Assembly (NCBI RefSeq): GCF_000689255.1
Contig: NZ_HG964446.1
Coordinates: forward strand, 2,760,854 to 2,824,853
Direction: 5' to 3'
Source: Mycobacterium triplex
GTDB lineage: Bacteria > Actinomycetota > Actinomycetes > Mycobacteriales > Mycobacteriaceae
Length of the DNA stretch: 64,000 nt
The notes beneath the pieces are model-generated. The model was not told where the DNA came from and did no database searches. It saw only the letters and a program-made list of their open reading frames with translations. Positions within the stretch are counted from its first letter, which is position 1; the number at the start of each line of letters is the position of its first letter. Made by a program: the position numbers and the translations under genes. Of this stretch, positions 11,728 to 23,045 are shown piece after piece.

Positions 11728-11961
11728 ATGGTTTTGGCCCTACAGATCACCCTGGTGGTCACCAGCATCCTGGTGGTGCTGCTGGTGCTGCTGCACCGCG
11801 CCAAGGGTGGCGGGCTGTCCACGCTGTTCGGTGGTGGTGTGCAGTCCAGCCTGTCCGGGTCCACCGTGGTGGAGAAGAACCTGGACCGGCTGACGGTGTT
11901 CGTGGTCGGCATCTGGCTGGTGTGCATCATCGGCATGGCGCTGCAGATCAAGTACCGCTGA
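11728..11961 (+). CDS. secG: Preprotein translocase subunit SecG
   Basis: This 77-residue membrane protein has two hydrophobic helices (about residues 3-20 and 52-72) joined by the conserved loop HRAKGGGLSTLFGGG and SSLSGSTVVEKNLDRLT, the hallmark of SecG. It is the third subunit of the SecYEG channel and helps SecA-driven export. It follows tpiA on the same strand, an order kept across actinobacteria. Confidence 0.95.
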   Translation: MVLALQITLVVTSILVVLLVLLHRAKGGGLSTLFGGGVQSSLSGSTVVEKNLDRLTVFVVGIWLVCIIGMALQIKYR

Positions 11962-12012
11962 CGCATTCCCGTCGGCAGGCGGGCCAGCCGATCCGCCCTG
12001 ATACTGGATCGC

Positions 12013-14844
12013 ATGGTTGAGGTTTCTGAGCCTGTTTCTGAGCCTGTTTCTGAGGCCGCGCTGGCGCCGATCGGTGCCGTGCAGCGGACCCGGGTCGGGC
12101 GCGAGGCGACCGAGCCGATGCGCGCCGACATCAGGATGCTGGGCAGCATCCTCGGCGACACCGTGCGCGAGCAGAACGGCGACGAGGTATTCGACTTGGT
12201 CGAACGCGCGCGGGTGGAGTCCTTCCGGGTGCGTCGCTCCGAGATCGACCGGGCCGAGATCTCCCACATGTTCGACGGCATCGACATTAACTTGGCGATC
12301 CCGATCATCCGGGCATTCAGCCACTTCGCGCTGCTGGCCAACGTCGCCGAGGACATCCACCGCGAACGCCGGCGTCATGTTCACGTCGACGCGGGCGAAC
12401 CACCGCAGGACAGCAGCCTGGCCGCCACCTACGCGAAACTCGACTCCGCGGAACTGGATTCGGCCACCGTGGCCGAGGCGCTGCGGGGTGCGCTGGTTTC
12501 TCCGGTCATCACCGCCCACCCCACCGAGACCCGTCGGCGCACCGTCTTCGTCGCGCAGCACCGGATCACCGAGCTGATGCGGCTGCACGCCGAGGGCCAC
12601 CGGGAGACCAGCGAGGGCCGCAGCATCGACCGCGAGCTGCGCCGCCAGGTGCTCACGCTGTGGCAGACGGCGCTGATCCGGCTGCACCGGCTGCAGATCA
12701 CCGACGAAATCGACGTCGGCCTGCGGTATTACCAGGCTGCGCTGTTCGAGGTGATCCCGCAGGTCAACTCCGAGGTGCGCGACGCGCTGCGCGCCCGTTG
12801 GCCCGACGCCGAGCTGCTGTCGGCGCCCATCCTGCAGCCGGGCTCGTGGATCGGGGGCGACCGCGACGGGAACCCGAACGTGACCGCCGAGGTGGTGCGG
12901 CGGGCCACCGGCAGCGCCGCGTTCACCGCGCTGGCGCATTACCTGTCCGAGCTGACCGATCTCGAGCAGGAGCTCTCGATGTCCGCCCGATTGGTCAGTG
13001 TCACAACGGAATTGACGAAGCTGGAGCAGAGCTGCCCGGAACGGGCCCGGGCCGACGAACCGTATCGGCGGGCCGTGCGGGTGATACGTGCCCGGCTCAG
13101 CGCCACGGCCGGCGAGATCCTGGACGACGAACCGCAGCACCTGCTCGACCTGGGGTTGGCGCCGTACGCCACGCCGGACGACCTGCGGGCCGATCTGGAC
13201 ATCGTCGACGCTTCGCTGCGCACCCACGGCAGCGCACTGCTGGCCGAGGACCGGCTGGGGCTGTTACGAGAAGGCGTGCACGTCTTCGGGTTTCACCTGA
13301 GCGGTCTGGACATGCGGCAAAACTCCGACGTGCATGAGGAAGTGGTCGGCGAGCTGCTGGCCTGGGCCGGCGTGCATGCGGACTATCGCTCGCTGCCCGA
13401 AGACGAGCGGGTCGAGCTGTTGGCCGGCGAATTGAGCACGCGGCGACCACTGCTGTCCGACCGCGCGCGGCTGTCGGAACTGGCTCATAAGGAATTGAGT
13501 GTGGTCGAGGCCGCCGCGTTCGCCGTCCAGCGGTACGGCCCGGCGGCGGTGCCCAACTACGTCGTGTCGATGTGCCAGTCCGTCTCCGACGTCCTGGAGG
13601 CCGCGCTGCTGCTCAAAGAAACGGGACTGCTGGATGTCTCCGGGTCCGAACCCTATTGCCCGGTAGGCATTTCCCCGCTGTTCGAGACGATCGACGACCT
13701 GCACAACGGGGCTCAGATCCTGCACGCGATGCTCGAGCTCCCGATCTATCGCGCGGTGGTGACCGCCCGGGGCGACAGCCAAGAGGTCATGCTCGGCTAC
13801 TCCGACTCGAACAAGGACGGTGGCTATCTGACCGCGAACTGGGCGGTCTACCGGGCCGAGCTGGCGCTGGCCGAGGTGGCCCGCAAGACGGGAATCCGGT
13901 TGCGGCTCTTTCATGGTCGCGGCGGTACCGTCGGCCGCGGCGGCGGCCCCAGCTATCAGGCGATCCTCGCGCAGCCGCCCGGGGCGGTGAACGGTTCGCT
14001 GCGGCTGACCGAGCAGGGTGAGGTGATCGCCGCCAAGTACGCCGAACCGCTGTTGGCGCGACGAAACCTGGAAAGCCTGGTGGCGGCGACGCTGGAGTCG
14101 ACGCTGCTGGACGTGGAGGGCCTCGGCCACGCGGCCGAGCCGGCCTACGCGGTGCTCGACGAGATCGCGACGCTGGCCCGGGACGCCTACTCCGAATTGG
14201 TGCACGAGACACCGGGTTTCGTCGAGTATTTCAAGGCGTCCACGCCGGTCAGCGAGATCGGGTCGCTGAACATCGGCAGCCGTCCGGCATCGCGCAAGCC
14301 CACCGAGTCGATCGCTGACCTGCGCGCCATCCCGTGGGTGCTGGCCTGGAGCCAGTCGCGGGTCATGCTGCCCGGTTGGTACGGCACCGGATCGGCGTTC
14401 GCGCAGTGGATCGCGGCCGGGCCCGAAAGCGAAAGCGAGCGAGTCGAAGTCCTGCACGACCTCTATCAGCGGTGGCCGTTCTTCCGCAGCGTGCTGTCCA
14501 ACATGGCGCAGGTGCTGGCCAAGAGCGACCTGGGACTGGCGGCACGGTATGCGGAATTGGTGGCCGACGAGTCGTTGCGGCGCAGGGTGTTCGACAAGAT
14601 CGCCGAGGAGCATCAGCGAACGATTGCCATGCACCGGTTGATCACGGGTCACGAAGACTTGCTGGCCGACAACGCGGCGCTGGCCCGTTCGGTGTTCAAC
14701 CGCTTCCCCTACCTGGAGCCGCTGAATCACCTGCAGGTGGAGCTGCTGCGGCGGTACCGCTCGGGAGACGACGACGAATTGGTGCAGCGCGGCATCCTGC
14801 TGACGATGAACGGGCTGGCAAGCGCGCTGAGAAATAGCGGTTAA
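12013..14844 (+). CDS. ppc: Phosphoenolpyruvate carboxylase
   Basis: The 943-residue enzyme adds bicarbonate to phosphoenolpyruvate to form oxaloacetate, an anaplerotic step. Signature regions are intact: [10 protein letters not shown] with the catalytic His at residue 169, [10 protein letters not shown] near residue 595, and [15 protein letters not shown] with an essential Arg near residue 636. The C-terminal allosteric region ends [14 protein letters not shown]. The first residues are a low-complexity [12 protein letters not shown] encoded by a 12-base tandem repeat, so the native start might lie slightly downstream. The M. tuberculosis reference lacks ppc as far as I remember, while M. leprae has it next to secG. 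Confidence 0.95.
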   Translation: MVEVSEPVSEPVSEAALAPIGAVQRTRVGREATEPMRADIRMLGSILGDTVREQNGDEVFDLVERARVESFRVRRSEIDRAEISHMFDGIDINLAIPIIRAFSHFALLANVAEDIHRERRRHVHVDAGEPPQDSSLAATYAKLDSAELDSATVAEALRGALVSPVITAHPTETRRRTVFVAQHRITELMRLHAEGHRETSEGRSIDRELRRQVLTLWQTALIRLHRLQITDEIDVGLRYYQAALFEVIPQVNSEVRDALRARWPDAELLSAPILQPGSWIGGDRDGNPNVTAEVVRRATGSAAFTALAHYLSELTDLEQELSMSARLVSVTTELTKLEQSCPERARADEPYRRAVRVIRARLSATAGEILDDEPQHLLDLGLAPYATPDDLRADLDIVDASLRTHGSALLAEDRLGLLREGVHVFGFHLSGLDMRQNSDVHEEVVGELLAWAGVHADYRSLPEDERVELLAGELSTRRPLLSDRARLSELAHKELSVVEAAAFAVQRYGPAAVPNYVVSMCQSVSDVLEAALLLKETGLLDVSGSEPYCPVGISPLFETIDDLHNGAQILHAMLELPIYRAVVTARGDSQEVMLGYSDSNKDGGYLTANWAVYRAELALAEVARKTGIRLRLFHGRGGTVGRGGGPSYQAILAQPPGAVNGSLRLTEQGEVIAAKYAEPLLARRNLESLVAATLESTLLDVEGLGHAAEPAYAVLDEIATLARDAYSELVHETPGFVEYFKASTPVSEIGSLNIGSRPASRKPTESIADLRAIPWVLAWSQSRVMLPGWYGTGSAFAQWIAAGPESESERVEVLHDLYQRWPFFRSVLSNMAQVLAKSDLGLAARYAELVADESLRRRVFDKIAEEHQRTIAMHRLITGHEDLLADNAALARSVFNRFPYLEPLNHLQVELLRRYRSGDDDELVQRGILLTMNGLASALRNSG
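12022..12057 (+). repeat. 12-base tandem repeat in the ppc 5' end
   Basis: Three consecutive copies of GTTTCTGAGCCT (the third ending GGCC instead of GCCT) encode the repeated residues VSEP at the start of ppc. The number of copies is likely to vary by slippage without breaking the frame. Confidence 0.9.
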
Positions 14845-14970
14845 CAGCAGCTGAACCGAGCGCTGTGCCGCACCGGTCGCGAATACGCTGGCGCCGGGCC
14901 GAATTGCGCCGAAGTGCGCCGACCAACTCGCGGTCCCTTCGCATCGGAGCGATAGCTGGCAGGGAGATCG

Positions 14971-15753
14971 TTGGACGGACTCGGACTACCACTTTGGCTG
15001 CTTCTCCTCTGTGTCGTCGGCGGCGCGATTTTGATCGCGGTGGGCTGCATAGTATTTGCCAATCGGACGATGAAACAGGTTGGTCAAGACCATAATTCGA
15101 CGATGTCGCCGTTCATCGCGATCGTCGGGCTCGTTTACGGCGCGCTGCTCGGATTCACCGTGGTCGTCGCGTGGCAACAGTTCTCCTCCGCCGAGGTGGT
15201 GGCCGCCAACGAGGCGTCCGCCCTGACGACGATGTACCGCCAGACCGTCGCGATGCCAGAACCGGAGCGGTCCCAGCTTCGGCAGCTGTTGCGCAGTTAC
15301 GCGAGCGCGGTGGCGTCGAGCGAATCGACTACCCGAAGCGGTGACGCTCCCAGCGACACCGCGCGATCCGCGATCACCACCATGTACCGCATCGTCGGCA
15401 CCCAACCGACCGGCACCGCGTCCAGCCCGATCAACGCGGAGTATCTCAGCGAGTTGAGCACGTTGGCGGCCGACCGTACCCAGCGCATCATCGACACCGA
15501 GCCGCGGATACCCCCGCTGCTCTGGGCGGGCCTGATATTCGGCGGGATTGTGTTGGTCGGGCTCACGGCGTTTCTGAGCATGCAGAGCACCGTCGGTCAT
15601 GCGGTGGTGACCAGCACCATCGCGGTGCTCCTCGGCCTGCTGTTGTGCATCGTCTTCACCCTCGACCATCCATTTGAAACCGATCGGGGAATCACGGCCG
15701 AGCCGTTTCAGCACGCGCTCGAGGTTTTCGACGCCGTGGACCACGAGACGTAG
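14971..15753 (+). CDS. DUF4239 membrane protein
   Basis: The 260-residue protein has a start TTG preceded by GGGAGATCG. Hydrophobic helices lie near residues 8-28, 45-65, 183-200 and 208-228, with a hydrophilic extracytoplasmic or cytoplasmic domain between the pairs. The loop VYGALLGFTVVVAWQQFSSA and the preceding NSTMSPFIAIVG match the bestrophin-like DUF4239 family. The function is unknown in mycobacteria. It sits alone between ppc and a convergent small gene. Confidence 0.75.
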   Translation: MDGLGLPLWLLLLCVVGGAILIAVGCIVFANRTMKQVGQDHNSTMSPFIAIVGLVYGALLGFTVVVAWQQFSSAEVVAANEASALTTMYRQTVAMPEPERSQLRQLLRSYASAVASSESTTRSGDAPSDTARSAITTMYRIVGTQPTGTASSPINAEYLSELSTLAADRTQRIIDTEPRIPPLLWAGLIFGGIVLVGLTAFLSMQSTVGHAVVTSTIAVLLGLLLCIVFTLDHPFETDRGITAEPFQHALEVFDAVDHET

Positions 15754-15786
15754 TCGACTGGGGTTTGGGTCGGCGCCGGTCGCGGC

Positions 15787-16176
15787 CTATCGCGTCGGCC
15801 GGTTGCGCAGCCGGTCCACCACCCCGCGCACCGCGTGCTCGGTCACCGATAGCGGCGACATCACCGTCTCGCCGATGCCGACGATGTAATCGATGCGCTT
15901 GACGATCGCCTCCACCGGCTCGACCAGCGAGATCAGGCGTTTGGCGAGTTCATCGAGGCTTTCCATGGTTCCCTCGAGGTGGTCCAAGCCGCCGTCCAGG
16001 CGCTCGACGGTGCCGTTCAACCGGGTCAGGGAACTGCTCAGCTCGTTCATGGTTCTGCCGAGGCCGTCGAGGACGTCCTCGACCTGCTCGACCGTCTTGT
16101 CGGCGTTCAACGCCGCCTGGGTGAGCGTCTTGATCCGGTTTCGCTCGGGCCCGCCGCGCGCCGTTCTGTCCGCCAT
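15787..16176 (-). CDS. Small coiled-coil hypothetical protein
   Basis: This 129-residue protein is mostly one amphipathic helix region (about residues 20-85) with heptad spacing in VEQVEDVLDGLGRTMNELSS and LEGTMESLDELAKRL, suggesting a coiled coil. There is no signal peptide or clear membrane helix. It lies downstream of pgl in the position of Rv1444c and may be the homolog, but I cannot confirm this. It is separated from pgl by 184 bases. Confidence 0.72.
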   Translation of the reverse strand: MADRTARGGPERNRIKTLTQAALNADKTVEQVEDVLDGLGRTMNELSSSLTRLNGTVERLDGGLDHLEGTMESLDELAKRLISLVEPVEAIVKRIDYIVGIGETVMSPLSVTEHAVRGVVDRLRNRPTR

Positions 16177-16360
16177 GACGGTAATTATGACCGCGACGGA
16201 ACTCGGGAAAACCTCTAAGCATCGAATTGGATGTGCAAAGACATCACTGTGACGGTGGCTGGCGTGGCCACCTGACCCGGGGCTGCGGGTGCGAGGTCAC
16301 GCGGCGGTTGGGCGAGTATGCGGCCGGCTACGCCGACCGGAAGGCGGAGCGGGCGGGGTC

Positions 16361-17113
16361 CTAGGCCGACTGCCCGGGAAGCTTGGCGGCGGCGTCCTCG
16401 TCGAGCAGCCACAGCGTGGTCTCGATGCCGACGGCCCCCGCGGCCGGGATGTCGACGGGCTGGGCGCCGCCGATGGCGGCGGCGGCGGCATCGCCCTTGG
16501 CGGCCCCGGACACCATCAGCCACACCTCGCGAGACCGCTGAATAGCGGGCAATGTCAAGGTGATTCGTTGCGGCGGTGGTTTGGGGGAGTCGTCGACGGA
16601 CACCACCATGCGGGTGGTCTCACGCACCGCAGCGGTGTCGGGGAACAGCGAGTTGATGTGGCCCTCGGGGCCCATGCCAAGCAGGTGGACGTCGAAATTC
16701 GGTACCTGCTCGCCCGGTTCGGCGTTGGCCGCCAGCAGTTGTTCGTAGGCCAGCGCCGCGGCGACGAGATCGCTGCCGAATTCGCCGTCGCTGGCGGCCA
16801 TCGGGTGCACGTTGCTCGACGGGATGTCGATGTGGTCGAGCAGGGCGTCGCGGGCCTGCTTCTCGTTGCGCTCGCCGTCGGCTAACGGGACGTAGCGTTC
16901 GTCGCCCCAGAAGAGGTGAACCTTCGACCAGTCGACCTGGCCGGCCTGGGCGCGCAGGTACTTCAGCAGCCCGATGCCGTTGCCGCCGCCGGTCAGCACG
17001 ATCAGGGCGCGTCCGCGCGCCGCCACGGCGGTGCGGATGGTCTCGACCAGCCGGCGTCCTGCGGCTTCGACCAGCTTGTCGCTGTCCGGGAAGACTTCAA
17101 CGGTTGTGCTCAC
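16361..17113 (-). CDS. pgl: 6-phosphogluconolactonase
   Basis: The 250-residue enzyme hydrolyses 6-phosphogluconolactone in the oxidative pentose phosphate pathway. The family blocks [40 protein letters not shown] and [16 protein letters not shown] are clear. It is the last gene of the tkt-tal-zwf-opcA-pgl operon, overlapping the opcA stop by 4 bases. The older name in mycobacteria is devB. Confidence 0.95.
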   Translation of the reverse strand: MSTTVEVFPDSDKLVEAAGRRLVETIRTAVAARGRALIVLTGGGNGIGLLKYLRAQAGQVDWSKVHLFWGDERYVPLADGERNEKQARDALLDHIDIPSSNVHPMAASDGEFGSDLVAAALAYEQLLAANAEPGEQVPNFDVHLLGMGPEGHINSLFPDTAAVRETTRMVVSVDDSPKPPPQRITLTLPAIQRSREVWLMVSGAAKGDAAAAAIGGAQPVDIPAAGAVGIETTLWLLDEDAAAKLPGQSA

Positions 17114-18021
17114 GCGTATTGCACCTTATCGATTCCTTCGAGCGCGCTGAAGTAGACCTCGTCGGGGTCCAGGCGGCGCATGTCTTCGGCCAGGCATTCG
17201 CGGGTTTCCCTGCGCGCCAACGGAACCAGAGCATCCGGTCGGCCGGTCCGGCTCAGGGTGGCCGTCGTTCCCTCTTGCGGGCGGCTCAAGGTGATGGTCT
17301 CGGTCTTGCGCACCAGTTCGACCTTGAGTTCGCCGACCTCCCGGCGTACCGGCCCGTCGATCCGGCTGGCCAGCCACCCGGCCAGCACGTCGAGTGAGGG
17401 TTCGGTGCGCAGACCCGAAACCAGCGCGGATTCGATTTTCTCGTGCGGCTTCTGGTCGACCGCCGAGGTGAGCAACGCCCGCCAGTACGTGATCCGCGCC
17501 CAGGCCAGATCGGTGTCCCCGGCGGTGTATCCGGGGAGCCTGCTCTTGATCACCGAAAGTGGGTCGTCGGTGTTGGTCGCATCGGTGATGCGGCGAATCG
17601 CCAACTTGCCCAACGGATCTTGAGCGGGCACCGCGGGAGCGACATCGGGCCACCACACCACGACCGGGATGTCGGGAAGCAGGAACGGGATGACGACGCT
17701 CGCGGAGTGACCGGACAGCGGGCCGGACAGGCGCAGCACCACGACCTCCCCGGCGCCGGCGTCACCACCGACTCGAACCTGAGCATCCAGGCGTGCGTCA
17801 CGGCCGTCGGTATCACCGGCCGCCACGACCAGCACCCGGCTCGGGTGTTCGTGGCTGGCGGCGTTGGCCGCCTCGATCGCCTCTTCCAGCAAAGTGTCGT
17901 TGTCCGACTTGATGATCAGCGTCCCGACCCGGCCCATCATCACCACGCCGGCCTCTTCGCGCAGCGCGTCGAGCTTCTTGTTGACCGCGGTGGTGGTGGT
18001 GTCGAGCAGATCGACGATCAC
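17110..18021 (-). CDS. opcA: Glucose-6-phosphate dehydrogenase assembly protein OpcA
   Basis: OpcA helps glucose-6-phosphate dehydrogenase assemble or become redox-active in cyanobacteria and actinobacteria. The protein is 303 residues from the GTG that forms a GTGA overlap with the zwf stop, giving the N-terminus [20 protein letters not shown]; an ATG four codons upstream is open but would lengthen the overlap. The block [19 protein letters not shown] is family-typical. Its position between zwf and pgl supports the role. Confidence 0.9.
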   Translation of the reverse strand: MIVDLLDTTTTAVNKKLDALREEAGVVMMGRVGTLIIKSDNDTLLEEAIEAANAASHEHPSRVLVVAAGDTDGRDARLDAQVRVGGDAGAGEVVVLRLSGPLSGHSASVVIPFLLPDIPVVVWWPDVAPAVPAQDPLGKLAIRRITDATNTDDPLSVIKSRLPGYTAGDTDLAWARITYWRALLTSAVDQKPHEKIESALVSGLRTEPSLDVLAGWLASRIDGPVRREVGELKVELVRKTETITLSRPQEGTTATLSRTGRPDALVPLARRETRECLAEDMRRLDPDEVYFSALEGIDKVQYA

Positions 18022-19559
18022 GGCCGCCGCCATTCCCGGTCGGTTCGGCGCAACATCTCGTCGGCCGAGGCTGGGCCCCAGGTGCCCGCCTCATACGGGT
18101 CGGGTTTTCCGTCCGCTGCCCAGTGATCGAGGACGGGATCGAGTATCTGCCAAGCCAATTCGACCTCCTCGTTCACCGGGAACAGCGACGGCTCGCCCAG
18201 CAGCACATCCAGGATCAGCCGTTCATACGCCTCGGGGGAGTCTTCGGCGAACGCCGAGCCGTAGGAGAAGTCCATGTTGACGTCACGGACTTCCATCGCG
18301 CCCGGGACCTTGGAACCGAACCGCAGCGTGATGCCCTCGTCGGGCTGCACCCGGATGACCAGCGCGTTGGCGCCGAGCTCGTCGGTCATGGTGGCGTCGA
18401 ACGGCAGATGGGGGGCGCGTTTGAAGACCAATGCGATCTCAGTCACCCTGCGGCCCAAGCGTTTTCCGGTACGCAGGTAGAACGGCACCCCGGCCCAGCG
18501 GCGGGTGTCCACCTCGAGCGTGATCGCCGCGAAGGTCTCGGTGCTGGATTCCTTCGAAAACCCTTCCTCGTCAAGCAATCCCACCACCTGCTCGCCGCCC
18601 TGCCAGCCGGCCACGTATTGGCCGCGGCTGGTGGTCTCGTCGATCGGCTGGGCGAGTTGGGTGGCCGAGAGCACCTTGATCTTCTCGGCCTGCAGCGCTT
18701 TCGCGTTGAAGCTGACCGGCTCTTCCATCGCCGTCAGCGCCAACAGCTGCATCAGGTGGTTCTGGATGACGTCGCGGGCCGCGCCGATGCCGTCGTAATA
18801 CCCGGCCCGTCCACCCAGCCCGATGTCCTCGGCCATCGTGATCTGCACGTGGTCGACGTAGTGCGCGTTCCAGATCGGGTCCCAGAATTGATTGGCGAAA
18901 CGCAGGGCCAAGATGTTCTGGACCGTCTCCTTGCCCAGGTAGTGGTCGATGCGGAACACCGCCTCCTCCGGAAAGACCGAGTTCACTACGTGGTTGAGAT
19001 CGCACGCGCTCTTCAGGTCGTGGCCGAACGGCTTCTCGATGACAACCCGGCTCCACCGATCCTCTTGCGGGCGGGCCAGACCGGAGGAGTGCAGTTGTTC
19101 GCACACCACCGGGAACGACTTCGGCGGGATCGCCAGATAGAACGCGTGATTGCCGCCGATACCGCGCTCGGCGTCGAGCTTGTCCAGCGTCTCGGCCAGC
19201 CGGGCGAACGCGGCGTCGTCGTCGAAGGCGCCCGACACGAACCGCAGTCCCTCGGCCAGCCGCTCCCAAATGGCCTGCCGGAAAGGGGTGCGGCAGTACT
19301 GCTTGACGTCATCGTGGATCACCCGGGCGAAGGCGTCGTGATCCCAGTCGCGTCGGCCGAAGCCGACCAGCGAGAAGGTCGGTGGCAGCAACCCGCGGTT
19401 GGCCAGGTCGTAGACCGCGGGCACCACCTTTTTGTGCGCCAGGTCGCCGGTGACGCCGAACAACACCATGGCGCACGGGCCGGCGATCCTGGGTAGCCGC
19501 TTGTCGTCCTTGTCCCGCAATGGGTTGCGCCATTGCGCGCCATCAGCGCCGGGCGTCAT
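18018..19559 (-). CDS. zwf: Glucose-6-phosphate dehydrogenase (Zwf2)
   Basis: The 513-residue enzyme oxidises glucose-6-phosphate with NADP. The nucleotide site [17 protein letters not shown] is near residue 33, [10 protein letters not shown] is near residue 180, and the active-site stretch [14 protein letters not shown] holds His206. I chose the ATG at 19559 because it overlaps the tal stop (ATGA) and gives a length equal to the known mycobacterial protein; a 17-residue upstream extension would run into tal. The order tkt-tal-zwf-opcA-pgl is the standard actinobacterial pentose phosphate operon. Confidence 0.96.
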   Translation of the reverse strand: MTPGADGAQWRNPLRDKDDKRLPRIAGPCAMVLFGVTGDLAHKKVVPAVYDLANRGLLPPTFSLVGFGRRDWDHDAFARVIHDDVKQYCRTPFRQAIWERLAEGLRFVSGAFDDDAAFARLAETLDKLDAERGIGGNHAFYLAIPPKSFPVVCEQLHSSGLARPQEDRWSRVVIEKPFGHDLKSACDLNHVVNSVFPEEAVFRIDHYLGKETVQNILALRFANQFWDPIWNAHYVDHVQITMAEDIGLGGRAGYYDGIGAARDVIQNHLMQLLALTAMEEPVSFNAKALQAEKIKVLSATQLAQPIDETTSRGQYVAGWQGGEQVVGLLDEEGFSKESSTETFAAITLEVDTRRWAGVPFYLRTGKRLGRRVTEIALVFKRAPHLPFDATMTDELGANALVIRVQPDEGITLRFGSKVPGAMEVRDVNMDFSYGSAFAEDSPEAYERLILDVLLGEPSLFPVNEEVELAWQILDPVLDHWAADGKPDPYEAGTWGPASADEMLRRTDREWRRP

Positions 19560-20674
19560 TTGGTGGTGGAATTCAGCTGCTTCTGTGTCTCGTCGAGCAA
19601 CTCGGTCCACGATTCGACGAACTTCTCCACGCCCTCGTTCTCCAGCACGACGAACACATCGGTCACGTCGATGCCGATCGCCGACAGCTTGTCGAACACG
19701 CCCTGGGCCTCCTGGGCCGTGCCGCGGATCGTGTCCCCGGTGATCACGCCGTGGTCGGCGACCGCGTCAATTGTCTTCTCCGGCATGGTGTTCACCGTGT
19801 TGGCCGCGACCAGCTCGGTGACGTAGAGGGTGTCGGAGTAGTCCGGGTTCTTGACACCGGTCGACGCCCACAGCGGACGCTGCACCCGGGCTCCGTCGGC
19901 CTTCAAAGCCTCGAAACGGGCACCGCCCTCGAAGACCTCCTGGTATGCCGCGTACGCCAGCCGGGCGTTGGCGACACCGGCCTGGCCGCGCAGGTCGAGC
20001 GCTTCGGGCGAACCGATCTTCTCCAGTCGCTTGTCGATCTCGGTGTCCACCCTGGAAACGAAGAACGAAGCCACCGAATGGATCTTGGACAGGTCGTGCC
20101 CCGCCTCGCGGGCCTTCTCCAGCCCGGCCAGGTAGGCGTCCATCACCGCGCGGTGCCGCTCGACGGAGAAGATCAGCGTGACGTTGACCGAAATTCCTTC
20201 CGCCAGAACGGCGGTGATGGCAGGCAGACCGGCCTCGGTGGCCGGGATCTTGATGAACAGGTTGGGCCGGTCGACGATCTTCCACAGCTCGACGGCCTGC
20301 GCGACGGTCTTGTCGGTCTCGCCGGCCAGCCGCGGGTCGACCTCGATGGACACCCGGCCGTCGATCCCGTCGGAGGACTCCCACTGCGGTGCGAGCACAT
20401 CGCACGCGGTGCGCACGTCGTCGGTGGTGACGGTGCGGATGGTGGCGTCCACGTCGGCGCCCCGCTCGGCCAGCTCGGCGATCTGGCTGTCGTAGGAGTC
20501 GCCCTCGGCGAACGCCTTCTGGAAGATCGACGGGTTGGTGGTCACGCCGACGACACTCTTGGTGTCGATCAGCTCCTGCAGGTTGCCCGACTGTAGCCGC
20601 TGACGCGACAGGTCATCGAGCCACACGGATACCCCGGCGGCGCTCAGCGCGGCGAGGTTGGCGTTCTGGGTCAT
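19556..20674 (-). CDS. tal: Transaldolase
   Basis: The 372-residue enzyme moves a dihydroxyacetone unit between sugar phosphates. The Schiff-base lysine is K142 in [12 protein letters not shown], and the early [12 protein letters not shown] block is typical of the long (type II) bacterial transaldolases. It starts 15 bases after tkt ends and its stop overlaps the zwf start. Confidence 0.96.
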   Translation of the reverse strand: MTQNANLAALSAAGVSVWLDDLSRQRLQSGNLQELIDTKSVVGVTTNPSIFQKAFAEGDSYDSQIAELAERGADVDATIRTVTTDDVRTACDVLAPQWESSDGIDGRVSIEVDPRLAGETDKTVAQAVELWKIVDRPNLFIKIPATEAGLPAITAVLAEGISVNVTLIFSVERHRAVMDAYLAGLEKAREAGHDLSKIHSVASFFVSRVDTEIDKRLEKIGSPEALDLRGQAGVANARLAYAAYQEVFEGGARFEALKADGARVQRPLWASTGVKNPDYSDTLYVTELVAANTVNTMPEKTIDAVADHGVITGDTIRGTAQEAQGVFDKLSAIGIDVTDVFVVLENEGVEKFVESWTELLDETQKQLNSTTK

Positions 20675-20689
20675 CTGAATCAGCCTTTC

Positions 20690-22780
20690 TCAGTTGTCGA
20701 CTACTTCTTCCGCGGCGGCAGCGACGGCCTCCGCGGTGAAGCCGAACTCACGGAACAATGTCTTGGCGTCGGCGGATGCCCCGTAGTGCTCGATCGAAAC
20801 GATCTTGCCGGTGTCGCCGACCAGCTTGTGCCACGATTGCGCGATGCCCGCCTCGACGGCCACCCGCGCCGAGACCGACGGCGGCAGCACGCTGTCGCGG
20901 TACTCGGCCGGCTGCGACTCGAACCATTCGACACAGGGCATAGACACGACCCGCGCGATAATGTCCTTGTCCGCCAACAGCTTTGCGGCCTCTACCGCAA
21001 GCTGGACCTCGGAGCCGGTGCCGATCAGGACGACGTCGGGCTCTTCGTCGTCGATCTCGCCCAGCACGTAGCCGCCGCGCCCGACACCTTCGAAGCTGGT
21101 GCCCTCGAGCACCGGCACGCCCTGGCGGGTCAGGATCAGTCCGACCGGGCCGCTGCCGTTGCCGCGCGCCAGGATCGTGCGCCACGCGTAAGCCGTCTCG
21201 TTGGCATCGGCCGGACGCACCACCGACAGCTGGGGGATGGCCCGCAGCGCCGCCAGGTGCTCGATGGGCTGGTGGGTCGGACCGTCCTCGCCTAGACCGA
21301 TCGAGTCGTGCGTCCAGACGTAGATGGTGTCGATGTCCATCAGCGAAGCCAACCGCACCGCCGGGCGCATGTAGTCCGAGAACTGCAGGAAGGTGCCGCC
21401 GTAGGCGCGGGTCGGCCCGTGCAGCACGATGCCGGACAGGATCGCGCCCATGGCGTGCTCGCGGATCCCGAAGTGCAGGGTGCGGCCGTACCAGTCGGCG
21501 GTGTAGTCCTTCGTCGTAATCGACGGTGGCCCAAACGATTTGACGCCATCCATGGTGGTGTTGTTGCTGCCAGCCAGGTCGGCCGAGCCGCCCCACAGTT
21601 CGGGGAGTTTCGGTCCCAGTGCGGACAGCACCTTGCCCGACGCCGCCCGGGTGGCCAGCGCTTTGGATCCCGGCTCCCAGTACGGGACGTCCGCGTCCCA
21701 GCCGTCGGGCAGCTTTTGGGCCAGCAGCCGGTCCAGCAGTGCCTTGCGCTCGGGTTCGCGCTGCGCCCATGCGTCGAACGACGACTGCCACTTCTGGTGG
21801 GCTTCCTTGCCCCGATCCACCAGCTTGCGGGTGTGGGCGATGACCTCGTCGCGGACCTCGAAGGTCTTGTCGGGGTCGAACCCGAGGATCTTCTTGACGG
21901 CCGCGATCTCTTCGTCGCCCAGGGCGGCGCCGTGCGCCTTGCCGGTGTTCATCAGCTTCGGCGCCGGGTAGCCGATGATGGTGCGCAGCGAGATGAACGA
22001 CGGCTTGTCGACGACGGCCTTGGCGTTGGCGATGGCCTCCTCGATGCCGACGACGTTCTCGCCGCCCTCGACCTCTTGCACATGCCAGCCGTAGGCGCGG
22101 TAACGCGCGGCCGTGTCCTCACACAACGCGATGTTGGTGTCGTCCTCGATCGAGATTTCGTTGTGGTCATAGAAGACGATCAGGTTGCCCAGCTGCTGGA
22201 CGGCCGCCAGCGAAGACGCCTCGGAGGTCACGCCCTCTTCGATGTCGCCGTCGGAGGCGATCACGTAGATGTAGTGATCGAACGGGCTTTCGCCGGGGGC
22301 GGCGTCCGGGTCGAACAGGCCCCGCTCGTAGCGCGCCGCCATCGCGAAGCCGACCGCCGACGCCAAGCCCTGACCCAGCGGGCCGGTGGTGATCTCCACA
22401 CCCTTGGTGTGCCGGAACTCCGGATGTCCGGGCGTCTTGGATCCCCAGGTGCGCAGCGCCTCGATGTCGGACAGCTCCAGGCCGAACCCACCGAGATACA
22501 GCTGCAGGTACAGGGTCAGGCTGCTGTGGCCGGCCGACAGCACGAACCGGTCGCGGCCCAACCAATGCTCGTCGCTGGGGTCGTGGACCATCGCGCGTTG
22601 AAACAGTGTGTAGGCCAACGGCGCCAGGCTCATCGCGGTGCCGGGATGGCCGTTACCGACTTTCTGGACGGCGTCGGCGGCCAGCACCCGCACGGTGTCG
22701 ACGGCGGCCGAATCGAGCTCGGTCCAATCGTCGGGGTGGTGGGGATCGGTAAGCGTGGAGATCTCTTCGAGTGTGGTCAC
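20690..22780 (-). CDS. tkt: Transketolase
   Basis: The 696-residue thiamine diphosphate enzyme moves two-carbon units in the pentose phosphate pathway. The substrate His sits in VGNGHPGTAMSLAPLAY, the cofactor/Mg block is IASDGDIEEGVTSEA, and the catalytic Glu is in LHFGIREHAMGAI. The frame is open another 41 codons upstream, but those have no family character; the GTG giving MTTLEEISTLTDPHHPDDW fits known N-termini. It is the first gene of the operon and is divergent from ctaB over 265 bases, which should carry both promoters. Confidence 0.95.
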   Translation of the reverse strand: MTTLEEISTLTDPHHPDDWTELDSAAVDTVRVLAADAVQKVGNGHPGTAMSLAPLAYTLFQRAMVHDPSDEHWLGRDRFVLSAGHSSLTLYLQLYLGGFGLELSDIEALRTWGSKTPGHPEFRHTKGVEITTGPLGQGLASAVGFAMAARYERGLFDPDAAPGESPFDHYIYVIASDGDIEEGVTSEASSLAAVQQLGNLIVFYDHNEISIEDDTNIALCEDTAARYRAYGWHVQEVEGGENVVGIEEAIANAKAVVDKPSFISLRTIIGYPAPKLMNTGKAHGAALGDEEIAAVKKILGFDPDKTFEVRDEVIAHTRKLVDRGKEAHQKWQSSFDAWAQREPERKALLDRLLAQKLPDGWDADVPYWEPGSKALATRAASGKVLSALGPKLPELWGGSADLAGSNNTTMDGVKSFGPPSITTKDYTADWYGRTLHFGIREHAMGAILSGIVLHGPTRAYGGTFLQFSDYMRPAVRLASLMDIDTIYVWTHDSIGLGEDGPTHQPIEHLAALRAIPQLSVVRPADANETAYAWRTILARGNGSGPVGLILTRQGVPVLEGTSFEGVGRGGYVLGEIDDEEPDVVLIGTGSEVQLAVEAAKLLADKDIIARVVSMPCVEWFESQPAEYRDSVLPPSVSARVAVEAGIAQSWHKLVGDTGKIVSIEHYGASADAKTLFREFGFTAEAVAAAAEEVVDN

Positions 22781-23045
22781 AGACGTCAGTCCTTGGGGAT
22801 GGCCGGGCGTGTTGCGCTGATCAATCCTCACCCTAGTGCGCCAGTGGCAGCGTTTGCAGTGCGGGATCGGGGGTATTCCTGCGCGCTTCCGCGGACATGA
22901 CACCCGAGCGTCGCCGAGCTTGCGAGCAGTGCCGCCGTCGGGAAATTCTGTGTGAATAGACCCTGGAGGCGGAACGCGGTGCCAACGCGGTCTACCATCG
23001 TGCGTAGTAGATCCTGCGCCCCGCTGCGACCCGAGGAGTTATTGC

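Noticed and set aside
18123..19496. Long open frame (457 codons) opposite zwf
   Set aside because: It lies wholly antisense to zwf, whose protein has clear catalytic motifs. Its translation is Gly/Arg/Val-rich with no recognisable domain, a normal result of GC-rich codon bias.
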